From Steinernema hermaphroditum (Eukaryota; Nematoda; Chromadorea; Rhabditida; Steinernematidae), in NCBI GenBank assembly GCA_030435675.1, contig CM059625.1, positions 7,378,001-7,442,000 of the forward strand: 64,000 nucleotides of DNA, read 5' to 3'. Under the pieces are notes generated by a model. The model was not told the origin of the DNA and did not search any database. It was given only the letters and a program-made list of their open reading frames with translations. Below, piece after piece: positions 15,001 through 25,614 of the stretch (the first letter of the stretch is position 1; the number at the start of each line of letters is the position of its first letter). Both the position numbers and the translations under genes were made by a program.

Positions 15001-16813
15001 CTGTCTATATGTCTCGATGCCCTACCTCCGATACGTCGAGTCCCCAACCTCGATGCCCTTCGTCCGAAGTGTCAGCTCTTCAGACAGGGAATCTGTCTAT
15101 ATGTCTCGATGCCCTACCTCCGATACGTCGAGTCCCCAACCTCGATGCCCTACTTTCGAAGCGTCGAGTCCCCAACCTCGATACCCTTCGTCCGAAGCGT
15201 CAGCTCTTCAGACAGGGAATCTGTCTATATGTCTCGATGCCCTACCTTCGAAGCGTCGAGTCCCCAACCTCGACACGCTTCGTCCGAAGCGTCAGCTATT
15301 CAGACAGGGAATCTGTCTATATGTCTCGATGCCCTACCTCCGATGCCTCGAGTCGCCAACCTCGATGCCCTACCTTCGAAGCGTCAGCTCTTCAGACAGG
15401 GAATCTGTCTATATGTCTCGATGCCCTACCTCCGATGCCTCGAGTCGCCAACCTCGACACGCTTCGTCCGAAGCGTCAGCTCTTCAGACAGGGAATCTGT
15501 CTATATGTCTCGATGCCCTACCTCCGATGCCTCGAGTCGCCAACCTCGACACGCTTCGTCCGAAGCGTCAGCTATTCAGACAGGGAATCTGTCTATATGT
15601 CTCGATGCCCTACCTCCGATACGTCGAGTCCCCAACCTCGATGCCCTTCGTCCGAAGCGTCAGCTCTTCAGACAGGGAATCTGTCTATATGTCTCGATGC
15701 CCTACCTCCGATACGTCGAGTCCCCAACCTCGATGCCCTACTTTCGAAGCGTCGAGTCCCCAACCTCGATACCCTTCGTCCGAAGCGTCAGCTCTTCAGA
15801 CAGGGAATCTGTCTATATGTCTCGATGCCCTACCTCCGATGCCTCGAGTCGCCAACCTCGACACGCTTCGTCCGAAGCGTCAGCTATTCAGACAGGGAAT
15901 CTGTCTATATGTCTCGATGCCCTACCTTCGAAGCGTCGAGTCCCCAACCTCGATGCCCTTCGTCCGAAGCGTCAGCTCTTCAGACAGGGAATCTGTCTAT
16001 ATGTCTCGATGCCCTACCTCCGATACGTCGAGTCCCCAACCTCGATGCCCTACTTTCGAAGCGTCGAGTCCCCAACCTCGATACCCTTCGTCCGAAGCGT
16101 CAGCTCTTCAGACAGGGAGTCTGTCTATATGTCTCGATGCCCTACCTCCGATACGTCGAGTCCCCAACCTCGATGCCCTACTTTCGAAGCGTCAGCTATT
16201 CAGACAGGGAATCTGTCTATATGTCTCGATGCCCTACCTCCGATACGTCGAGTCCCCAACCTCGATGCCCTACTTTCGAAGCGTCAGCTATTCAGACAGG
16301 GAATCTGTCTATATGTCTCGATGCCCTACCTCCGATATGTCGAGTCCCCAACCTCGATGCCCTACTTTCGAAGCGTCAGCTATTCAGACAGGGAATCTGT
16401 CTATATGTCTCGATGCCCTACCTCCGATACGTCGAGTCCCCAACCTCGATACCCTTCGTCCGAAGCGTCAGCTCTTCAGACAGGGAATCTGTCTATATGT
16501 CTCGATGCCCTACCTCCGATATGTCGAGTCCCCAACCTCGATGCCCTACCTTCGAAGCGTCAGCTATTCAGACAGGGAATCTGTCTATATGTCTCGATGC
16601 CCTACCTCCGATACGTCGAGTCCCCAACCTCGATGCCCTACTTTCGAAGCGTCGAGTCCCCAACCTCGATACCCTTCGTCCGAAGCGTCAGCTCTTCAGA
16701 CAGGGAGTCTGTCTATATGTCTCGATGCCCTACCTCCGATATGTCGAGTCGCCAACCTCGATGCCCTACCTTCGAAGCGTCGAGTCCCCAACCTCGATGC
16801 CCTTCGTCCGAAC
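1..16813 (+). repeat. Tandem satellite array, 92-bp unit with a 128-bp variant
   Basis: The basic unit is 92 bp (starts at 1, 93 and 185) and begins TCTATATGTCTCGATGCCCT. A frequent long form is 128 bp because a 36-bp internal segment (CGAGTCCCCAACC to CTTCGAAGCGT) is duplicated. The unit contains two short inverted repeats, AGACAG/CTGTCT around GGAAT and CTTCG/CGAAG around TC. Variants mix at a few positions: CTCTTCAG or CTATTCAG, GCGTCGAGTCC or GCCTCGAGTCG, and GATACCC, GATGCCC or GACACGC. The first ~9.5 kb also carries odd truncated junctions (near 1825, 3860, 4490, 4690, 5370, 6690 and 9250), whereas 10.8-15.7 kb repeats multi-unit blocks. The array runs off the left edge of the window. 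All three forward frames are open for most of its length, so the apparent giant proteins are not genes. I estimate about 165 units and did not count each one. Confidence 0.98.
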
Positions 16814-17003
16814 TTCGGACGAAGCGTGTCGAGGTTGGCGACTCGAGGCATCGGAGGTAGGGCATCGAGACATATAGACAGATTCCCTGTCTGAAGAGCT
16901 GACGCTTCGGACGAAGGGCATCGAGGTTGGGGGCTCGACACATCGGAGGTAGGGCATCGAGACATATAGACAGATTCCCTGTCTGAATAGCTGACGCTTC
17001 GGA
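16814..17003 (-). repeat. Inverted satellite units at the array edge
   Basis: At 16803-16825 the sequence turns on itself (CTTCGTCCGAA then CTTCGGACGAAG), and about two satellite units follow in reverse orientation. They can be read as GGTAGGGCATCGAGACATAT and ATTCCCTGTCTGAAGAGCTG, the reverse complements of the array unit. The array therefore ends in a head-to-head arrangement. This is seen directly. Whether it is a real chromosomal inversion or a fold-back assembly artefact cannot be decided here. Confidence 0.95.
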
Positions 17004-17035
17004 CTCCGAAGCGTCAGCTATTCAGACAGGGAATC
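16973..17035. repeat. Perfect 31-bp-arm palindrome closing the satellite
   Basis: The left arm 16973-17003 and the right arm 17005-17035 are exact reverse complements separated by one C at 17004. The right arm is the last fragment of satellite sequence in the original orientation. At 17036 the sequence leaves the repeat (AGTACTAAAT) and becomes unique DNA. Confidence 0.95.
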
Positions 17036-17341
17036 AGTACTAAATAAAGCCAAGGACACGGGTACGATGTCCGTAACAAAATCACATGCGACATTCACCG
17101 GTGGTGCCACCACGAAGTATCTTTCTTCTTTGTTTCGCGTCTTCGTGCGCTACGTTCTTTTTGTGCTGCGTGTTTTTGTGGAGTGGCTGTGCGTTGTCTG
17201 CTCGCACAGGAGTTTCGAAAATTGGTTTCGTGCGCGTTTTGTCGAGATGTGTGACAGTTCATCCCGTTGGTACACAGCGTGTTAGATTCGCGGTGCGTTC
17301 CTTGCGTGCGGGGGATATGTATTTAATCGCGCTAATTTCAG

Positions 17342-17625
17342 GAAATAACTGACTACCAGGCTATCAAGAATGCCGATGTGGCGGGCGAAATGCGACAGGA
17401 GGCAGTCGAACGCCACTCAGGCGCTGGAGAAGTGAGCTTTAATTTCTCATTTTTGCGTCAACTGATTGCGTATTCAGGTACGATATTGAGAAAGACATCG
17501 CAGCGTACATCAAGAAGGAATTCGACAAGAAGTTCGGACCCACGCCGCACTGTGTTGACGGACGCGATTTGGGATCATACGTCACCCTTGAGACGAAGCA
17601 CTTCGTCTTTGTTGTCTTTAGATAA
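17342..17625 (+). pseudogene. Dynein light chain LC8-type gene, frameshifted and probably a relic
   Basis: LC8 (DYNLL/DLC-1) is a small dimeric hub protein of the dynein motor and of many other complexes. After an acceptor at 17340-17341, codons read AIKNADVAGEMRQEAV, an LC8-like first helix. The frame then slips within GTCGAACGCC (17404-17413) to NATQALEK. A 46-bp intron (17432-17477) separates this from [20 protein letters not shown], followed by [20 protein letters not shown] and HFVF, unmistakable LC8 core sequence. The frame stops at 17623-17625, before the last beta strand expected for the ~89-residue family. No convincing start exon was found. It lies 300 bp from the satellite edge. 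It is most simply a decayed copy, but a one-base consensus error is also possible. Confidence 0.8.
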
Positions 17626-17853
17626 GTTTTCGTTTTTAGAACGTTTCTTCGTTCGCTTATTTATGTGTTTAGGATCGGCGAGAAGCGACTGCGGCCAGAA
17701 GAAGAGCTTAATGCTGTGAACAATTGAGTTGTTGTTGTTATCTTCATGTAATTAGGTGCTGTTATTGAATTTTTTGATTTGCCTGTTAGCCTTAGTGTGA
17801 TACCGTACTCTGTGATGCCCGCGCCACTTGCGTTCTGTCCCTAGCTTTCAGCT

Positions 17854-19462
17854 ATGATTTTCTACGCCATGTTCCTGGGAAGCATGAGCTGCACCTCCCC
17901 GTGGTGCTTCCCGGGCAACGCTGTAAACATTTACAGCGGCAAAGCCAGCTCAAATATTATCGTTTACTCGAAAATAGTGGACGGCGCGCATCGCGCGCGC
18001 AGCAAGCTGGTCATCAAATATCTCCATGCAACGACCTCTTCGGTCACGTTTGCAACCTTTCGCCGACCGCCGTTCCAGGAGAGACACCGAAAGATGTTAC
18101 TCGATACTGCCTACGATAAAGTAATCGTCGACATATACGACGAAGTGTACAACGACATTGCCAGGGAAATCGAACGCGGTGCGGCGAAGAATATTGAAGA
18201 ATGTTACGAGGAGAACGCGAAGAGTTCGTTCGATCCCCGCGGCGGTTTCGATGAAGGTCGCATGCTGGGTCGTATGATTGTCTCTGGAAAAGTCAAGAAT
18301 GCCGAACTGGCCTGTAACAAGACATTCGCGACAGAGCATATTGGAGCATCTGGATGAGTTGCCGAACGTCTTTGGTCTGCCGCGAGGATTGCAAAATGAA
18401 ACATTATTAGAATCGTTTATTAAGGAGTATAAACGCGTTTTCTTTTCGAATAAAGTCAGAGCCAGATTGGACTCAATGTGAGTGATGCACTGCTTATTGA
18501 CCATTGATTAAAAATTTTGCATTGTACATTGGAAGGTATAGCTCAAGTAATTGCTCGGCTATTCAACCGATTTGTTTTCGAAAATACTAATAGAACTCTT
18601 CCATGCCCTCGGGTTCTCTCTGTCTTCATGTTCTTCCAAGACGCATCTACTCCACGTCCAGAAGAGTCCGTTTTACAAGGATGCCGTCGAGTGTTATCAA
18701 CATTACTACGGATCCTTCGGGGTTCGGGTTGACGGAGTCGACAAAGTGAGTGATAATAGAATTAAGAAGCGTTAAAACGACGTTTTCTAGTGTCCCAATG
18801 GAACGCTGAAAGCCGAAGAAGGATTCGCTGATGTCGAAGGCAGTCGCGTGGCGTACAGGGTTCTCAAGAAAGCGTTGGCCGCCCGGAACCGTCCTCGTCA
18901 AAAACGATCAACGAGCAGTGTTTACTACCCGACATTCAATGCCGTTCCCATCAGCCATGTCAAGGCATCATGCCTTATAAGTGACAAAAATGGACATATA
19001 ACGGAAGAACAGATGTTTTTCATAGCTCAAGCGCTCTCTCACTGCATTCACGATCACAAAGACGACGCCAAAATCTTCGAGAAGTACGAAAATGAAGAAC
19101 ATCCGAGGCCTTCATCTCGAGCAAACGCGATGGTGCGACAGCTAGAAGGATTTACCGAAGCGTTTAGTTGCACGCCACGGGATAAGCTGTTTGCGACGAG
19201 CTGCAGATGTGAGCTGTATCCACTGATGAGCAAGCCGAAACCTTCGATTGGAGCATGGAAGAAGGAATGTAACGAACTCGGATGCGCATCTAGTAATGCC
19301 GCCGGCGAGGATTTTTACTTTTGTTCACTGTTGTGTATTTCATTTTGTAGTTGTCGAAATTTTGAAATGGAGAATAAGGCTGTGCAGAAAGCTTGCACAT
19401 ATCGCGATTACTCTACTGATAAGGGTCGACCCGGCGTGATAAGCAGGCCTTTCACTGCCTGA
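17854..19462 (+). pseudogene. M13 (neprilysin-like) metallopeptidase homologue, frameshifted and lacking a zinc ligand
   Basis: M13 enzymes are membrane-bound or secreted zinc endopeptidases. Family marks appear in order but in different frames: a hydrophobic start with CTSPWC (17854 on), SPCNDLFGHVC (~18021-18053), then a long stretch ending ELACNKTFA (~18330). The frame must shift near 18337 to continue ILEHLDELPNVFGLP. The zinc region at 18590-18604 reads IELFH instead of HExxH, so the first histidine ligand is missing. The next exon begins at 18791, after an intron at 18746-18790, and carries EEGFADVEGSRVAYR, matching the ENIAD...GLxxAYxA motif. The C-terminal motif QLEGFTEAFSC follows. 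The frame ends at 19460-19462. At least two shifts (18030-18080 and ~18337) have no splice explanation. It is probably a pseudogene of an already inactive paralogue. Confidence 0.7.
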
Positions 19463-21133
19463 CTTTCTTCTGTTCTTGCGACCTCTCGTAAACAAAAAAA
19501 CCGTTCATGAGAACTCAGCACCAGATATCAGTTCGATTAGGCGAATAGTTCGGGGTTTGACTACTTTCTCTCTCTCTCTACAAAGGACGAATCGTTTTTC
19601 GTACTTGATATGTCCAGCTTCATTCCTGTGATCATTCCTTTTCTGCATGTAGAGTTCGAGATAGTGATTTGTTGGCGATGTTTGTTTGGACGCATTGATA
19701 AAAAAAGGACTCTATGCATCAATTGTGTGCGTGACTGAGGTATTTGCTGAGCAGAGGCCTTGATAAGGAGTGAACAATGACACGGGAGGGTTCAATGTGC
19801 GGCTTATCAGGCTGTCAAGGCAGTCGAAGCATCATCCATTCTCCTTACCTTTTGCTTCTTAATCTACACGCAGCGATTTTCTTTGCGGACGTGATGAGAT
19901 GAACCATGTATGTGTGTTTGTTTGCCTCCTATGTGTATCGTTATGTTTGCCGCCAAATGTAATCTGTGCATAACATATCTGCAAAACAAAGACATTTTGG
20001 GGACTACACATATGTGAGCGACTGCACTCCTTGATAGGTGTCTGGTTTTTTAAAAGTGTGTGGAGAACGATGCTGGGAGTGACTTCCATTGTACGTTAAA
20101 TATGTGAGTTTTTTTTTTAACAGGAAGGTTGGCTTAGGAGTGCTCTCGATTGCGACCCTAAACCGGTTCATTAATCCCTCTCTGATGGATGTCATTGAGT
20201 GCTTTCTATTTTCACTCAATGTTCACAAATGCTGCGCTAAATCCTTGGTCATTTCCTCACTTCAGCTACTATTTCCTTTGATCTTGAGTGTCCGGCGCCC
20301 AGTGTCAATAAGATGAATGTTGTCCGCTCATTACGAAAAAGTATAAAGGGCCGCGCTAGCAGTTTATATGTGGCTATTATATACGTGAACATTTTTTTCT
20401 TCGGAACTGCGTTAATCGGATCATCTCTTATGTGATGCGATCTTCAATAGAAACGCTTTTTGACTAAACATCGACTGTTTATGTACGATGTAAATATTTT
20501 TGGGAAAGAAGTATTTGCAGACAAGTGATTCCGACAGGAAAACATTGCAAGTCGCGGTCACTTTGGGCCTTCTCGATCCTACTTCAACTTGAAAATTTAA
20601 ATAAAAACGCTTCCGTATTTCCTGATTTGCTATTGTAACATTGCACATAAAATTGTGAACAAGCGCACAGTTCATAAGAGTTCATACGCAACAAGTTTAG
20701 CCGACTTTCGAGTGAACCCCGCTCAGACGCGCACGTTCTCACTTCTCAGCTGGTTTCCTATAAGGCGAACAGCGCTCAGCCGTTGCCCGTCTTTTTGCGC
20801 TTTAAGATTGAACGCATGCATGTTCTCTTCACCATAACCTTCGCTCTACCGCACACTATCGACGGAAATGATCGCTTGTTGGTAGTCTGGTGATTAGTCA
20901 ACTTCGGTGATCGAATTCGCCGAGTACGGAAGCACCGGGGCACAAATGCATCACTCGATTGCGTTTCGCCAATTCCATTTTCGCGTCTTTCTTTGGTCAT
21001 TCGTTTGTCGCTTCGCTTATCGTGTTGACGTCAATGGCGGGTTTCCGGCCAGTTAACCGCTGTTGGTATAAGAGGTTTCACCAATGTCACATTTGCATAC
21101 TCACATACCATGTGGCAAAATACTCATCCTCTA
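19463..21133. other. Intergenic stretch, no gene recognised
   Basis: The 1.67 kb between the M13 relic and the ZIP gene contains only short, incoherent ORFs on both strands. I see no tRNA, repeat or conserved protein fragment. The part next to 21.1 kb probably holds the ZIP promoter. Confidence 0.6.
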
Positions 21134-21142
21134 CATTTTCAG
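21134..21142 (+). promoter_or_regulatory. Probable spliced-leader acceptor of the ZIP gene
   Basis: The sequence ACATTTTCAG ends three bases before the ATG at 21146, with no coding exon upstream. In nematodes this arrangement usually marks SL trans-splicing. An upstream 5' UTR intron would look the same. Confidence 0.55.
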
Positions 21143-21145
21143 AAC

Positions 21146-22511
21146 ATGGATCCTATGACTCTCAAGATTATTCTTCTTATCGTCATGGCAATCATCGCCA
21201 TCTCCTTCGGAGTTCTTCCTATCAAGGTACGGTAAAACTATATCTTTGTTTCTTTAAAGGCAATGTGGACATATTCCCAATGCTCACCTATGCATTTCGG
21301 GTTCCACCGTATTTTACTTTTAAATGACCTTGCGTATCACATTTCTATCGATCGATGTTATTGTAGGTGTACCAGTTGTTATCCAACAGATCGGCCCAAC
21401 GTTTGGCGAACAGCCGTTTATCCGCCCTTTTAATTACTCTGCTCTCCTGTTTCGCGGGAGGAGTAATATTAGGAGTTTGTATACTTGACCTTCTTCCTAG
21501 CGCCAAGTAAGAGAACAGTTATTTGATGAACTGGTGTCAAGCCTTTTTTTTCAGAGCGGACTTTGAAGATTTGAAAGTAGCTCTTGACTGGAAGCCCCAC
21601 TACCCATTCGTTGAGCTTCTCATCGGTATCGGCTTTTTCGTTGTGTACCTCACAGAGGAAATCTTTGATACCATCTTCAAGCATCACGATGAATGTCACA
21701 AAACTGAAGACCAAGAAAAGGGAAAAGTGAAAGAGTTGGTGCAAAGAGAACCCACTTGCTTCTCATTAACACTTTTCCAGTTTAAAATGCAGCGATGCCG
21801 AAGTAAAGTCCACAGTCAGCTGGATTACTGTATCCGATCAATCGTCGGAAATAATTCAGAGCCAAACAAGCACGATTACTCTGGTCGATGAGAAGTCGAG
21901 GAAAACGAACGAGAAGAACGCGATGGTCAACTCCATCACATTCATCATCGCGTTCGTCTTCCACACCAGCCTCGAAGGATTCGCATTCGGAGTTCAAGTG
22001 CGTTCCAGTGGAAAAAGACATTTTTAATTTGGCGTCTCTAGGATACTACCGTCAGCATCGCCTCTCTGTTTTTCGGCATTATCGTGCACAAGGCGATAGT
22101 TTCGTTCAGCGTCGGCATGCGTCTGGTGCGTTCCCATCCGGAAAAGCCTTTGTTTGTTTTCGCCCTCGTCTTCATTTTGGCCATAACATCGCCGATTGGG
22201 GGTGTCATTGGCATCGTTGTCCAGGTAATTTCAAACGAACCTAGCAGTCGCATACTTGTTTTAGGATTCGAACATGAAGTCCACGACAAAAGATATCGTA
22301 TCAACTATTCTAACATCGGTTTCAATCGGCACCTTTCTTTTTATAACATTTTTCGAGGTAATCATTCCTACGTTGTAAGGTTAATACAATTCACTCTCGA
22401 ATTTAGATTTTGAGTCCTGAACGGGCCACAAAACACCCCAAACTCCTTCAGTGGTTAGCCACAGTTATCGGATTTGGTCTCATTGCCATCATGATGGTTT
22501 TCGGAAATTGA
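21146..22511 (+). CDS. ZIP-family (SLC39A1-3-like) metal transporter
   Basis: Predicted plasma- or organelle-membrane importer of zinc and related divalent metals. Exons are 21146-21226, 21367-21506, 21555-21734, 21781-21997, 22042-22224, 22265-22357 and 22407-22511, giving 332 residues. The chain shows the ZIP layout: three N-terminal membrane helices, a charged cytosolic loop with HHDECH, then five helices. The metal-binding helices are visible as H195-x-x-x-E199 in FHTSLEGFAFG and H222-K223 in IIVHKAIVSFSVG. The end of exon 3 (donor at 21735) is the least certain junction, chosen because it is the only GT in the right phase. Length and topology fit the short ZIP-I/ZIP-II type rather than LIV-1 types. 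A polyadenylation signal lies at 22703. Family assignment is secure; metal specificity is inferred. Confidence 0.93.
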
Positions 22512-22702
22512 GGAGCATTTAGTCCAAGTTACAAACTCCACAGTGCTTTAACATCTTCGATGATCTGAACCTCCGTGTGTACGTTTCATAAACGACGTCC
22601 TTAGCTGTATTTATAACTGCTTATGCGAATGTGAACGGTGATATACATATCATGGGCAGGGATTTATGTACGTACATATCATCCCCTTGAACTTCTATGC
22701 AT

Positions 22703-22708
22703 AATAAA
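22703..22708 (+). terminator. AATAAA polyadenylation signal of the ZIP gene
   Basis: This is a canonical AATAAA about 190 bp after the ZIP stop codon, in an AT-rich 3' UTR. It is the first match downstream of the gene. Confidence 0.6.
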
Positions 22709-24132
22709 TGTCTGCTCACTTCTGCTCTTGTATTGTTCAGAAGACTGAGTCTACCCATTATTCAAACTAGGGTCATTTCGTAAAGGTTTTTCTTCTCCTT
22801 CTCTTCTGTATCCTTTGCAGGTGGTAGTTTTTTCACTGTTACAGAGACGATTGTGATTATATACATAGATGCTAAATATTCCCACAAATATGACGGAGAA
22901 ACAGTACGATTTGTACTTTATTGTAATCGAGGCGCCCGAGATTTTCCAAGGTGAAAGTGTATAAAGAAGAAAGAGGATGTAAAGAGGAAATACGGAGAGC
23001 AAGAACAGGTGTGTGCATGGAAATGATAGCACGGCTTATAGGTAGTCCTAGTTATTTGGGCATGTTTGAAGAAGGACACCTTTCCTCCTAACCTTCTATC
23101 TATTTTGTTCTATGAATTATGGAAGGACAGTATTTCAATTAGCATACTTGATTGGTGCATGAGAAATATATAGCGGATCATTTCGTAGCGTATGACGAAC
23201 ACAAACGCAGGTTCACCGATCTCGAAAAGGTGTCCACCGGTGTTGCAGCCAATCGAATAGCGCAGTCGGATTGAGAAGGATACAATGAATACGACTATCA
23301 TAGCTTAAAATAAAGAGCTTTTTAGGGACTGCCTTGGGAACATGCAATCTTGCAGCAACCAAATTAGATTGGGAACAGAACAAGAGGTTTTGACACTATG
23401 TATTTTTGACTCATAGTTAAGATAATCCTACAGTCATAATGAAGGGAACATATTTTCAAGAATTGTGAAGACATATGGTGTCGAAGGAAGCACGCGAAGT
23501 AAGGACTCAATCTGAGAGATTGAAATAGCATTCAGCAATGCTCTCCTGAGAATTTTAAGATAATAAATAACAATCACGTCGTGTTGTTTTTGCGATCAAT
23601 GAGTAGGCGGCCGGCGCCCTGCTCGATCAGTCGTCGGCTACGATTAGTCGCCTGCAAGTGAAATGGCACCATATAGCGTTATTCGTTTTCGAGTAGTGAT
23701 GTTTCTCTTTATGTGCATTTCTCTTTACGTTTAATAATGCTCCGAATGTGCGGGTAGCGAGGAAAAGAGAGAGCTGACCTCTGTTTTCAATAATGTAGTT
23801 GGTCTCGTCGCGATTCTGTTCGTCTTCGCTTTGCAAAATGTATACTTTGTTTCTTTTGGAGAGCGAGGTGTGCAAAATGGTGATAACTGACAGTTGACGA
23901 TGAGAAGAATAAAGGCTAGTGATAAGCTGGCTCACTTCATCGTGCCTTATTTCCTTTAGCATCGTCTGCACTTCACATTAGTGGTAAATGCAGCGCGATC
24001 TTTAGAGATCGGCTTCAACTATGAACAGTTCTGGCTAAATTCGTGAAATTGTACTTTTCATGCAATCGATCTAGTATTTTCGTGGTGTTGTGAGCGCCAT
24101 TTGCCTAAATGTGAGCATTTCAGTGAAGGGCT
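22709..24132. other. Intergenic stretch with one doubtful small ORF
   Basis: This is mostly AT-rich sequence with no recognised gene. On the minus strand, an ATG at 23962 opens about 62 codons (MLKEIRHDEVSQLITSLYSS and on) up to a possible GT donor near 23779, and a good acceptor (TTTCACTTGCAG) ends near 23654. Joining them gives an almost immediate stop, so I do not call a gene. The right end probably contains the SUCLG1 promoter. Confidence 0.5.
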
Positions 24133-25393
24133 ATGTTGTCGTCTCGTCAGTTGGTCAGCACTTCGGTGCGCTTCTACAATAGCACCAGAAATAACCTTAA
24201 GATCAACCGTAATACTAAGGCACGTTAATTGTGGTTGTTTATAGAAGTACTCATGAGAATGATTTCCAGGTTATTATTCAAGGTTTTACTGGAAAGCAAG
24301 GAACTTTCCATGGCCAGCAGATGATCGACTACAACACCAATCTCGTTGGTGGAGTCTCGCCGAACAAAGCTGGCAGCACGCATCTTGGACGTCCCGTTTT
24401 TGCGACCGTCAAGGTGAGCTCTTAATCAGTTTTGATTAAACGCATCTGCTCTTTGTTCAGGAAGCTCGTGAAAAGACCGGTGCTGATGCCAGTGTTATTT
24501 ATGTACCAGCTCCGTATGCAGCGAAGGCGATGGAAGAAGCCATCGATGCTGAAATTCCTCTTGTTGTGTGCATTACGGAGGGTATCCCTCAGCAGGTACG
24601 ACATAGCTTACAAACCTTATGGTCGTAATGTGTGAATTTAGGACATGGTTCGCGTTAAAAGCAAGCTCGTCAAGCAAAATAAGACTCGCCTTCTTGGCCC
24701 TAACTGCCCGGGTATCATCACTCCTGATGAATGCAAGATTGGAATTATGCCTGGTCACATTCACAAGAAGGGTGTCATTGGTATTGTGTCTCGTTCGGGA
24801 ACTCTCACTTATGAAGCGGTCCATCAGACTTCTGCCGTTGGCCTCGGCCAGACGTTGTGCGTCGGAATTGGCGGAGATCCGTTCAATGGTACGAACTTCA
24901 TCGACTGCTTGGAGGTATCCATGCTTTCAATGGTGCGCTTAAACACTTGGTGTGTTCAGGTTTTCCTGGAGGATCCCAATACACGTGGAATCATTATGAT
25001 TGGTGAAATCGGTGGTCAAGCTGAAGAACAGGCTGCTGAATACTTGAAGCAAAACAACAGCGGACCTCACGCGAAACCTGTGGTTTCATTCATTGCTGGT
25101 GTTACGGCCCCGCCCGGTAGACGAATGGGACACGCTGGTGCTATTATTAGCGGTGGAAAGGGCACGGCTCAGGACAAGATTGCGGCTTTAAAGGATGCAG
25201 GCGTTCACGTTACTGCATCCCCGGCTAAGATGGGCACTTTGATGTCGGAAGTTCTTATTGGTCAGCTGAGTAAACAAGGTCAGTGCTTTGATTAGATGCT
25301 AATTCTACTAGGCTTCTTTTCTACTAATTGTTAATATGCATCAATCGCTAACACATCGCATGCATTTTGATTTTAGATGAAGCCGACGCTTAA
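24133..25393 (+). CDS. SUCLG1: Succinyl-CoA ligase (ADP/GDP-forming) alpha subunit, mitochondrial
   Basis: TCA-cycle enzyme that interconverts succinyl-CoA and succinate with substrate-level phosphorylation, paired with a beta subunit encoded elsewhere. Exons are 24133-24219, 24270-24413, 24461-24595, 24642-24914, 24960-25278 and 25377-25393, giving 324 residues. The N-terminus ([16 protein letters not shown]) is a plausible mitochondrial presequence. The CoA-binding Rossmann part ([22 protein letters not shown]) is followed by the ligase part with the phospho-histidine in GHAGAI (H271). The last exon supplies only DEADA and the stop. The first intron begins GC rather than GT (24220-24221), because no GT in that stretch keeps the frame. 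All family motifs are present and the frame is intact, so the gene should be functional. Confidence 0.97.
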
Positions 25394-25614
25394 ATGGAGT
25401 ACACCATATTCTTTTCTTCGTGAACGAGATGTCCTAGAATGAATCCTTCCTTCTTCTTTTGCTTTTTCTTACTAATTGTGTTTTATTTACTGTCTGCATA
25501 TAGATGGATCTTCTCTCAAATGGTCTATTTCAGCTGTCTGAGAAGAGCTGTTTCTTTGCTGCACTGCGCAAAATCGTATAGAAAGTGTAAGTTATCAACG
25601 AGGCAGTTGTGATC

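Noticed and set aside
1..16813. CRISPR-like array of regular repeats
   Set aside because: Repeats are contiguous 92/128-bp units with no unique spacers, in a eukaryotic genome.
14..16894. Three overlapping plus-strand ORFs of roughly 3,700-5,600 codons
   Set aside because: They are readings of one tandem satellite in three frames at once. There is no start context, no codon bias, and all frames are equally open.
17067..17352. Hydrophobic ORFs just right of the satellite
   Set aside because: They do not join in frame to the LC8-like exon at 17342 and have no family features.
23773..23962. Small minus-strand gene starting MLKEIRHDEV
   Set aside because: The obvious splice leads to a stop within two codons, and no family match is evident.
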